Part shown: piece by piece, positions 15,404 to 22,218 of the stretch
Layout: every line of letters starts with the position of its first letter
Position numbering within the stretch: position 1 is the first letter of the stretch
NCBI RefSeq assembly: GCF_028689295.1
Contig: NZ_JAQTWL010000020.1
Span: forward strand, 1-36,484
From: Rhodoferax sp.
Lineage (GTDB): Bacteria; Pseudomonadota; Gammaproteobacteria; Burkholderiales; Burkholderiaceae_C
DNA: 36,484 nt
Direction: 5' to 3'
Notes under the pieces: generated by a model
What the model was told of the DNA's origin: nothing
Database searches by the model: none
The model's input: the letters and a program-made list of their open reading frames with translations, nothing else
Translations under genes and position numbers: made by a program

Positions 15404-16639
15404 TCAGTCCTTCACGGTTGTTGCGGCGGTCACCGTATTTATTGACGCGGATCGCGCTTGGCCAAGAGGGTTGCTTGCCTCGCGCCCCATCATTCGACCC
15501 CACACGTGGTAGTAGGCGCGCATGATTTCGTCATCTTGTGACATCAGGTTTTCATGGCGTGCAAACACGCCCCAGCGTGATCCGCCGTGCCGCAAGGTGC
15601 GCTCTACTGCTTCAACAAAGATGACGTCTTCGGCGAGGTTGCGGCCAAGCGGTCCCCAGAACTGGTTGTGGTGCTTTTGGCGGGTACGGCGATCTTCGGC
15701 GCTATCGCCCTTGACACCCAAGCCGCGTTGCTCAAGGATGGTCACACCCGGCGCAATCGGAATGGTGGTGTCGATGCGGACAACCGAGCCGCGGATGATG
15801 ATCGTGGTGTTGGGGAACAAATCGACGACGCGGAATTCGCCGGGTGTCAGGCCTGGCAGTAATGTATGGTCGCGCGACTCCCAGCCACTGTAGTTGTCGT
15901 ACTTGACCGCTAGCGGATCCAGCCAGCCATGACCATTGGCGTGTATACCCCAGAGGCGCTCGTGGTATCCCTTGGCAGCCACCGAGGTGACGCGGTTCAC
16001 CACGTGGCCCCATTCATGGTAGAGCTCCATGTTCGTTTCCTGCCACTGCTTCCAGTTGGCCCGCATCGTCACCCGATGCAGATGGAAAACCTCAAGCGGC
16101 ACCGTTCCCATGGGTTCGCGCAACTGGTCAAGCGAGTCGCCGATATGACGATCAAAAGCCTCGGCGTTGTCGTCCAGGTTGATGAAGACTAGACCGAGTG
16201 GGGTTTCGCAGCGGACCGCGCGCAGACCGGACGCTTCTTTGGTCGGACCGTGCTGTGCATAACCCTCCGGCCGCGTCATTTCGGTACAGCGCCCATTGGT
16301 ATCGAAAGTCCACCGGTGGAAGAAGCAAGTCAGGCGTTTGGCGTTGCCGCGTGGCTTGGTCGCCACCAACGCGCCGCGGTGCGAGCAGGCGTTGTAGAAG
16401 CAGCGGATCACGCCGTCTTCGCCCCTGGTGAGCAACAACGGAATACCGGCATGTTCAGTGGTGCGATAGTCGCCCGGGTTGGGCAGTTCGCTTTCGTGGC
16501 AAACGAACTTCCAGGTCTTGGCGAATATTTTGTTGCGTTCTTCCGCAAGAATATGCTCACTCGTGTAGATTGACGCATCGACGTAATGGTCGGCAGGAAG
16601 GGTTGGAGGCGCATCCCAATCAATAGCGTTTGTAGACAT
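15404..16639 (-). CDS. Rieske ring-hydroxylating oxygenase, large (alpha) subunit 1
   Basis: A 411-residue catalytic subunit expected to insert O2 into an aromatic ring. The Rieske [2Fe-2S] ligands are C85 and H87 (CSHRG) and C105 and H108 (CFFHRW). The mononuclear iron site has H208 and H212 in ELYHEWGH, with a conserved Asp near GRNLAED as likely third ligand. The acidic residue before the first His is Glu205. Classical enzymes often show an Asp-x2-Tyr-His pattern at this spot, so this is a divergent subgroup. No substrate can be named from sequence alone. AAAGGA lies upstream of the ATG. The gene follows the TRAP large permease by 28 bases and is followed at once by its beta partner. Confidence 0.9.
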   Translation of the reverse strand: MSTNAIDWDAPPTLPADHYVDASIYTSEHILAEERNKIFAKTWKFVCHESELPNPGDYRTTEHAGIPLLLTRGEDGVIRCFYNACSHRGALVATKPRGNAKRLTCFFHRWTFDTNGRCTEMTRPEGYAQHGPTKEASGLRAVRCETPLGLVFINLDDNAEAFDRHIGDSLDQLREPMGTVPLEVFHLHRVTMRANWKQWQETNMELYHEWGHVVNRVTSVAAKGYHERLWGIHANGHGWLDPLAVKYDNYSGWESRDHTLLPGLTPGEFRVVDLFPNTTIIIRGSVVRIDTTIPIAPGVTILEQRGLGVKGDSAEDRRTRQKHHNQFWGPLGRNLAEDVIFVEAVERTLRHGGSRWGVFARHENLMSQDDEIMRAYYHVWGRMMGREASNPLGQARSASINTVTAATTVKD

Positions 16640-16667
16640 AAGAAATGTCCTTTCAAGATAAAGAGAA

Positions 16668-17951
16668 TTAACGAGACGGTATGAACGCCAGCGACAACCA
16701 GGGGAAAATCGCTATCAGAATCCACGCAGCCAAGAGCACAAATATCATCGGCCAGATAGATTTGATGACGTGCCCAAACGGCACCTTGCAAACCGCGCTG
16801 ACCACGAATAGATTCAGGCCGTAGGGCGGGGTAATGAAACCAATGCTCGTACCAACGACGAAAATGACCCCCCAGTGCACCGGATCAAAGCCCAAGTTCA
16901 GCGCAACCGGTGCCAGCATCGGTGCCAGGATCAATACAACAGCCACTGATTCTGTGAAGGCTCCGACCAGCAGTATCAGAAGCATCATTGAAACGAGTAC
17001 TGAAAATTGCCCATAAGATTGCCCAACAGACGCCAGCAAATCCTGGAGTGCCTGACTTGCACCGAGCTGGGCAAGGACTTGTTGAAAGAGTACTGAAAAC
17101 CCAACCAGCGGCACGATCATTCCGGTAATAGCGGCGCTGCGCATCATGATTGAGGCAAGATTGCGCATCTTGATCTTGCGCGTGATGAACAGTCCCGCCA
17201 GGCAGGTAAAAATGGTGACGACACCGGCCGCCTCAGTGGGACTGAACAAACCACCGAACACGCCATAGAAGATCACCCCAATGGCCAGGAACCCCAACCA
17301 AGCCCCGACCGCGGCGCGCGAGATGTCTGAAAGCTTCAGACTTTTCAAGCCAGCAGAAGGCTCGTATTTGCGGGAAAGGAATGAACCAGCAACCAACATC
17401 ATCAGAACCATCAGGATGCCCGGCAGAATGCCGCCGCTGAACAGGTCGGTTGACGATACGTTGAGAGTGATTCCGTAGACAATAAAAATCACACTGGGAG
17501 GAATGATGACCCCCACCGTGCCCGCAGCCGCGACAATGGCCGCAGCCCGACTGGTGGGCATGCCGGTGCTGGCCATTGCCGGGCCCAACATTCTTCCCAT
17601 CGTCGCTGCGGTCGCCGAATTGGAGCCGCTCACGGCAGCGAACATACCTGACGCCAAAATCGCCGAGCATGTCGTAGCACCCGGCAAAGGCCGGACCAGA
17701 CTGCGCGCAAAAGCAACCAGTTTTTGAGAAATACCGCCTTCAGTCAGAAAGTCTCCCGTTGCCACAAACAGAGGGACCGCAAGAAAAACAAAACTCGTGA
17801 TGCTGTCGGTTGCGCCGACACCGATGTTGGCGAGCGGAAAATCGATGACAAAGTAGGAGGCCGCGATAACCCATCCCGCGATGATCAAGAGAATAGGTGT
17901 TCCGGTGATGAACAACAGCGCGGTGAGAATCGAGATGATGCTTAAAATCAT
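16668..17951 (-). CDS. dctM: TRAP transporter large permease (DctM type)
   Basis: A 427-residue protein with about twelve hydrophobic segments, the ion-coupled channel of a tripartite ATP-independent periplasmic transporter. Family hallmarks include AVPLFVATGDFLTEGGISQKLV, ATTCSAILASGMFAAVSGSNSATAATMG (split here by family convention into two adjoining blocks), GTVGVIIPPSVIFIVYG and GTSIGFITPPYGLNLFV. TRAP systems import organic acids with a sodium or proton gradient. The gene is third in the P-Q-M order and lies between the small permease and the alpha-1 oxygenase gene. This placement within one catabolic operon suggests it imports the acid that the oxygenases attack. Confidence 0.93.
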   Translation of the reverse strand: MILSIISILTALLFITGTPILLIIAGWVIAASYFVIDFPLANIGVGATDSITSFVFLAVPLFVATGDFLTEGGISQKLVAFARSLVRPLPGATTCSAILASGMFAAVSGSNSATAATMGRMLGPAMASTGMPTSRAAAIVAAAGTVGVIIPPSVIFIVYGITLNVSSTDLFSGGILPGILMVLMMLVAGSFLSRKYEPSAGLKSLKLSDISRAAVGAWLGFLAIGVIFYGVFGGLFSPTEAAGVVTIFTCLAGLFITRKIKMRNLASIMMRSAAITGMIVPLVGFSVLFQQVLAQLGASQALQDLLASVGQSYGQFSVLVSMMLLILLVGAFTESVAVVLILAPMLAPVALNLGFDPVHWGVIFVVGTSIGFITPPYGLNLFVVSAVCKVPFGHVIKSIWPMIFVLLAAWILIAIFPWLSLAFIPSR

Positions 17952-17990
17952 TTTAGGTACTCTTTTAGACTGAACAATATATAGGCGACA

Positions 17991-18533
17991 TCAGGCTTGG
18001 GTTACTTCATCTGGCGCGTGTGTAATCACCGGTGCCTGGCCCGTGGTCACGATGTGCCACAGCCGCTGCGTGATGCGAGTCATCGTGAAGGTCCAGCCGA
18101 TCGGAACTGCCACGCTGGCTGCAGCCAATGGAATATTGGTTCCGATGATGAGCTGTTTGAACTGAATATGTTGTTGCACGACGTTATACGAGGTATAGAT
18201 GACGATCGCGCCAACGAGGTACCACAAGAGGCAATCGAGCACCTCGAAACCGGCGCGAACCCTTGGGCTGAAGCGCTCGCGGAACCCGGTAAAAGAAAGG
18301 TGCGTGTTGTGATGGACGTTATGGGCCATCGCAAACCAGGAAAGCCATACAAATGCATAGAGCGCGATGTCAGGGCCGGCCACCCATTGCGTGCCGGTGA
18401 GCAGGCGCCGAACAGCTTCGCCACCCACAAGCAAGATCAACGTGGTGTAACTGAGCAACATGATCGAATTTTCGACCGTGGTCACCACGCGGTCCAGGCG
18501 GGATGATGGAGTATGGGAGGCTATAGTTGACAT
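17991..18533 (-). CDS. dctQ: TRAP transporter small permease (DctQ type)
   Basis: A 180-residue protein with four transmembrane helices, at roughly 22-45, 57-75, 95-118 and 135-155. The pattern VGGEAVRRLLTGTQWVAGPDIALYAFVWLSWFAMAHNV holds the conserved small-permease features, including the charged/aromatic turn between helices 1 and 2. It pairs with the large permease (16668-17951) and binds the solute receptor made from 18639-19814. A short cytoplasmic N-terminus carries SSRLDRVVTTVENS. The start at 18533 has no strong ribosome-binding site, so it may depend on upstream translation or on the leader hairpin. The 39-base gap to the large permease fits one operon. Confidence 0.88.
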   Translation of the reverse strand: MSTIASHTPSSRLDRVVTTVENSIMLLSYTTLILLVGGEAVRRLLTGTQWVAGPDIALYAFVWLSWFAMAHNVHHNTHLSFTGFRERFSPRVRAGFEVLDCLLWYLVGAIVIYTSYNVVQQHIQFKQLIIGTNIPLAAASVAVPIGWTFTMTRITQRLWHIVTTGQAPVITHAPDEVTQA

Positions 18534-18584
18534 GTTAGGTCTATCTCAGAGTGATGTATAGAAGAGGCGAACGTTTCTCAGAAA

Positions 18585-18625
18585 CCTTGCCTGCGCCGAA
18601 GCATTTAAATCTAACGCAGGCAGGG
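18585..18625 (-). terminator. Intra-operon hairpin between dctP and dctQ
   Basis: Arms at 18585-18595 (CCTTGCCTGCG) and 18615-18625 (CGCAGGCAGGG) pair at 10 of 11 positions, with the odd pair able to form G-U, around a 19-base AT-rich loop. It sits in the 105-base gap after the receptor gene stop, in the direction of transcription, and only three Ts follow. It probably acts as an attenuator or 3' RNA-protecting stem rather than a full terminator, giving more receptor than permease. Confidence 0.55.
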
Positions 18626-18638
18626 TTTTATGCTCGAA

Positions 18639-19814
18639 TTACGCCCACCACTTCTGTGACGAATGCGGCTTGCCGTTGTAACGAGCGGCCGCCTCTTTCA
18701 TCGCACCGTATACGTCCAGGCCAGCGACCGAGTCGAGTTGTTTGCGCACGTCGCTGTACAGGGCGGCATTGCGCTCCATGCTGGCCGCATTCTTGAACTC
18801 GGCAAGCTCAGCGCTTGACAAGGTTTCCAGTTTCAAGCCTGCCTTGATATACGCAGAATCCTTGTCGGGGTTTGCGCCATTGCCGATATATTTGTTCTTG
18901 GCGAGGGCAACTCCGGCATACGCTGAATTTTGAGTCTCATAAGCCGCTTCGAGAATGCTTTCCTTGATCTTGTCCGGAAATTTGTTGAATACTGCGCTCG
19001 TCATGAACACCACTTCATATCCGGGTGCGAACTCGAGAGGCACGTCGTGCGTTAACACGGTATGCATCCCGAAACCGGTGGCAGCTCCGGGCCAGGTTTC
19101 GGCCCCGTCCACGACACCGGATTTCAGTCCTTCCAGCGTTTCGGTCCATGCCAGGGGGATGGGATTGGCCCCGATGCTCTTTATGAAATTGGCGATCATC
19201 ACGCTGTTGGTGATGCGTAGCTTGGAGCCCTGGAAATCTTTGAAGGTCTTGATTGCTGGTTTGTCGGCGTACTTTTTCCCCAACATGACGTTGCGCATTT
19301 CGCCGCTGCCATATAGCAACTCGATACCGTACGCCTTGCGGAAAACATCCCGATAAAGCTTATTGGAATCCTTGCTGTGAAAGAAACTCAAATACGCGGT
19401 ACGGTCGGACCATAAGAACGGAAAATCCATGGCGATCGAATAGGGGAAAACCGAACCCAGATTTTGCGGTGACGACGTACCGACATCGAGCACGCCACTG
19501 GTCACCCGGCTGCCGCAAGTATTTTCCGAGCATGCTTGACCCGAGCCGACAATCTGGAATTGGACGGCGCCATCGGTTTTTTGTTCTACCAGCTTTGTGA
19601 ACTGATAAATGCCCGACTGCAGATGGAGCTCGTTGGTTTCCGACATGATGGTGCCGACACGCAACTTGTACTTGGCAGTACCTTGCGCACGCGCCTCTTT
19701 GGCCAAAAATGCCTGGCCTGGAACGATGCCGAGTGCGGCGGACGCGAAGGCAGCCCGACTACCATAAACGGCAGCAATGTCCAGGAAATGTCGACGACTT
19801 AGTTTCACATTCAT
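18639..19814 (-). CDS. dctP: TRAP transporter solute-binding protein (DctP type), Tat-exported
   Basis: A 391-residue periplasmic receptor that captures the substrate and hands it to the membrane permeases. The N-terminus shows a twin-arginine signal: SRRHFLDIAAVYG, a moderate hydrophobic stretch and a KEARAQG cleavage region near residue 44. The mature domain has KLRVGTIMSETNELH, the conserved FKDFQGSKLRITNSVMIANFIKSIGANPIPLAW block (the Arg in LRI normally binds the ligand carboxylate) and GVVDGAETWPGAATGFG. This points to a carboxylate or similar anion as ligand. A GGAG lies 8-9 bases before the ATG. The gene opens the P-Q-M set just after the Rieske ferredoxin fusion. Confidence 0.92.
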   Translation of the reverse strand: MNVKLSRRHFLDIAAVYGSRAAFASAALGIVPGQAFLAKEARAQGTAKYKLRVGTIMSETNELHLQSGIYQFTKLVEQKTDGAVQFQIVGSGQACSENTCGSRVTSGVLDVGTSSPQNLGSVFPYSIAMDFPFLWSDRTAYLSFFHSKDSNKLYRDVFRKAYGIELLYGSGEMRNVMLGKKYADKPAIKTFKDFQGSKLRITNSVMIANFIKSIGANPIPLAWTETLEGLKSGVVDGAETWPGAATGFGMHTVLTHDVPLEFAPGYEVVFMTSAVFNKFPDKIKESILEAAYETQNSAYAGVALAKNKYIGNGANPDKDSAYIKAGLKLETLSSAELAEFKNAASMERNAALYSDVRKQLDSVAGLDVYGAMKEAAARYNGKPHSSQKWWA

Positions 19815-19920
19815 TCTCTGTCTCCTAATGGTTTAATGTGCGGCCACCTCGGCCACGTTTTGGGCTTATGCCCGCCTACGAACCCTCTCCTGATGGTCCG
19901 AAAGTTCATCAAATGGCAAT

Positions 19921-20652
19921 CTATTGATTGCCATGTTTCGCGCCAGCGAGTTGGCGCACCGCCTCGATCCAGAGTCGCCTGGTCACAAGAAGACCCGCCG
20001 TTGGCACTTCATCAAACAACTGTTGCAACGATTCACCTGGAATCTTGAGAACGCGTGCCGCCTCCGTGCAGGTGGCCTTGGCCAGTCGCGTGGCGTTGGA
20101 TTCCATCAAGGTCGCCCAGCCGAACATCTCGCCTCGGTTGTGGACGTAGCCGGAGTAAATTATTCGATCTCCGCGATCGACAATGAACTCCACACGGCCG
20201 GTGTCGAGTATGTAGATATCCTTGGCCAAGACGCCTTCGGCGTAAATGGCCTCGCCTGCTGAAAAATTGACATACTGGCCGGCTGATTCAATACGCGCCA
20301 GAAGGTCCGGGGCCAAACCCGAAAATATGGCGCAGAGTTCCAGAATCGAGCGTTGCTCGATGTACACAGAGTCATCGACCACACTCACTTGGTAAGTATC
20401 GAGTGGGGTTTCTGCCAATCCAATGGCATCGCCATTACAGACATCCCACTGCCACAGGTGCGAGTGACAAGTCAAGACTTTGCCGTCGAACAAGCCTTCT
20501 TCCAGCAGAACTTCTTGATGCGGGCAAATACCGTCAGATGCAAAGACCTGGTTGTCGGATCTCAAGATGAGAATGCGTTTGCCATTGAGGTCGAAGCCGC
20601 GCATGCCGTTTTCCGGCACGTCCTGTGTTTTACAGATAAAAGTTTTAGTCAT
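19921..20652 (-). CDS. Rieske ferredoxin fused to a cyclic-nucleotide-binding-like domain
   Basis: A 243-residue two-domain protein. Residues 1-100 are a Rieske ferredoxin with [2Fe-2S] ligands C43 and H45 (CPHQE) and C62 and H65 (CHSHLW). It should carry electrons from the reductase encoded just upstream to the oxygenase alpha subunits. Residues about 102-240 match the CRP/cNMP-binding fold: IFSGLAPDLLARI, FSAGEAIYAEGVLAKDIYILDTGRVEFIV, then GEMFGWATLMESNATRLAKATC. In cAMP binders the phosphate cassette has a Glu two residues after FG and an Arg before the A. Here that Glu position is Trp, so cAMP binding is doubtful while the fold remains. No DNA-binding helix-turn-helix follows. The ATG abuts the TAA of the reductase gene. 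This architecture is unusual for an oxygenase ferredoxin. Confidence 0.88.
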   Translation of the reverse strand: MTKTFICKTQDVPENGMRGFDLNGKRILILRSDNQVFASDGICPHQEVLLEEGLFDGKVLTCHSHLWQWDVCNGDAIGLAETPLDTYQVSVVDDSVYIEQRSILELCAIFSGLAPDLLARIESAGQYVNFSAGEAIYAEGVLAKDIYILDTGRVEFIVDRGDRIIYSGYVHNRGEMFGWATLMESNATRLAKATCTEAARVLKIPGESLQQLFDEVPTAGLLVTRRLWIEAVRQLAGAKHGNQ

Positions 20653-21699
20653 TTAATTGAACTTGTCGTAACGGATACGGTCTGGACGCGCCTTGGCTTC
20701 CATGATCAGAGCCCGCAGGGCACCATCCACGAGGGGGGGGGGACCTGCCAGATAGGTCATGGCGGTCGCAGCTTTGCTGCCAATGTTTTGAACGGCCACT
20801 TGGTGCACGAAGCCTTCAGAAAATTGCAGTCTGGAGTATCTATCCCGAAGCGCCGTGGAGGGTGCTTCGTCTGAGGTTGCGATCGTCACCCGAAGGTTGT
20901 TTGGGAATTTCTCTACAGCTTCATCGAACTGATCCAGGAAGAACGCATCCGCGGACTTACGAACCCCAAAGAAAATATCTCCGCGAAACTGCTTGAAATA
21001 TCCCTCGTCCATGGCGCGCCGAAGGATCGCCATCATGCCCGCGATACCACTGCCGCCAGCGATGCAAACGATGTTGCTCGACAGGGCTGGATGGAAAATC
21101 GCTTTGCCGAATGGCCCAACCATATTGACTTCGACGCCTACTCTCAGGTCAGGGGCACTGAACAACCATTCGCTGAATCCGCCGTCGGGTTTTCTTTTGA
21201 TGACGAACTCAAGCCGTTTGGTCCTCCGTTCGTAATTGACCATGGAGTACGCACGTGGCCCCTCGACTCCGGGCGCTTCAACGGTGACAAACTGGCCAGC
21301 ATCGAAGTTAAATGCCACGTCGGTCTCGATCTCGAAATTGACAACATCTGGCGCAATTATCGCGGCGGTCCGAATTACGCCTCGACCTTGCTGCGGTGGT
21401 AGCACGCTTGCATCCGCGTGGTATGCATAGCCTGGTACTTCGACACGGCAGTCGCTCTTGGGGCTGCACTGGCACATCAACACGTCCCTGGCTTCTTTGA
21501 GCAGTTTGCGTCCGGGCGCTTCAGGCCAAGGGTCGTTGATGTTTCCTTCAAGCAGGGTGGCCCGACAGGTGCCGCAGGTGCCGGTCGCGCACTCGTAGGG
21601 TAACGCAACGCCAGCCTTCAGTCCACTCATTAATAGCGACTCGTTTGGGCTGGCCTCGAACTCGAAGCCGCGATTTCTAGCATTGACAATGACTCGCAT
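20653..21699 (-). CDS. Oxygenase reductase: plant-type ferredoxin plus FAD/NAD(P)H domains
   Basis: A 348-residue flavoprotein that takes electrons from NAD(P)H and passes them on to the Rieske ferredoxin or directly to the oxygenases. An N-terminal [2Fe-2S] domain (about 1-95) has C37, C42 and C45 (CATGTCGTC) and C76. The FAD-binding barrel (about 105-205) has the RAYSMVN motif. The nicotinamide domain (about 210-348) has CIAGGSGIAGMMAIL and a TYLAGPPPLVDGAL segment. The domain order is that of benzoate- and toluate-type reductases. The GPPP codons contain a run of ten identical bases, listed separately. It follows the beta-2 gene by 12 bases and precedes the Rieske fusion directly. Because it already contains its own ferredoxin domain, the extra Rieske ferredoxin may serve a different partner. 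Confidence 0.9.
   Translation of the reverse strand: MRVIVNARNRGFEFEASPNESLLMSGLKAGVALPYECATGTCGTCRATLLEGNINDPWPEAPGRKLLKEARDVLMCQCSPKSDCRVEVPGYAYHADASVLPPQQGRGVIRTAAIIAPDVVNFEIETDVAFNFDAGQFVTVEAPGVEGPRAYSMVNYERRTKRLEFVIKRKPDGGFSEWLFSAPDLRVGVEVNMVGPFGKAIFHPALSSNIVCIAGGSGIAGMMAILRRAMDEGYFKQFRGDIFFGVRKSADAFFLDQFDEAVEKFPNNLRVTIATSDEAPSTALRDRYSRLQFSEGFVHQVAVQNIGSKAATAMTYLAGPPPLVDGALRALIMEAKARPDRIRYDKFN
20733..20742. repeat. Ten-base G/C homopolymer inside the reductase gene
   Basis: Ten Gs in a row on the plus strand (ten Cs in the coding sense) fall in the Pro-Pro-Pro codons of the reductase's conserved GPPP motif, near its C-terminus. Gain or loss of one base would shift the frame before the final 25-30 residues. 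It could be a slippage site, and it is also a place where a sequencing error would be hard to exclude. The frame is intact in this sequence. Confidence 0.8.
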
Positions 21700-21711
21700 T
21701 ACCCTTTTCCC

Positions 21712-22194
21712 TCAGAACGGTACGTGAGAACCGTTACCGAGACTGCGTGTCTCAAGTCGAACTTCGCGCCCTTTCAGACGTGCGCCACCGTCAGCCAGCA
21801 CGATGCGGTCAATGTAGGCACCCACAGCGTAAACGCTGACCTCTCCACCATCGAGCGTGTTGCGATAAACCTGTAGTGCAGACCTGACCAGAACATCACC
21901 TGTCTCGGTATCGCGCGCAATGCTGACAATCGAAAAGTGGCGAGTTAAGGGTGTGCGGTCACGATTCTGCTTGGGGATCATGTCCAATAAGGTTTTCATG
22001 CTCGACAGATTCTTGCCAAGCCAAGTCATGTCACGGCGAATTTCCGGGCTGTACGCGCGAATGGCGTAGTCGTAGTCCTCATGGCATGCCGCAAGATAAG
22101 TTTCAAAGTCGAGTTTGTCCATTGCCGAACAAGTCCGCTGGATCAAGTCGCGGCACTGCCGCTCCACTTCGTATGTGATTTCCATTTGTTTCAT
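21712..22194 (-). CDS. Rieske ring-hydroxylating oxygenase, small (beta) subunit 2
   Basis: A 160-residue beta-family subunit (SnoaL-like fold) that assembles with alpha 2. Segments typical of the family include MDKLDFETYLAACHEDYDYAI, RTPLTRHFSIVSIARD and the end LKGREVRLETRSLGNGSHVPF. The C-terminal REVRLETR pattern and the HVPF/HVPI end are shared with beta 1 (14930-15400), so the two probably arose by duplication or from the same subfamily. The ATG at 22194 has GGAG eight bases ahead. It lies 24 bases after the alpha-2 stop and 12 bases before the reductase, in one operon. Confidence 0.87.
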   Translation of the reverse strand: MKQMEITYEVERQCRDLIQRTCSAMDKLDFETYLAACHEDYDYAIRAYSPEIRRDMTWLGKNLSSMKTLLDMIPKQNRDRTPLTRHFSIVSIARDTETGDVLVRSALQVYRNTLDGGEVSVYAVGAYIDRIVLADGGARLKGREVRLETRSLGNGSHVPF

Positions 22195-22218
22195 TTTGGG
22201 TACTCCAGTCTTATCGGG

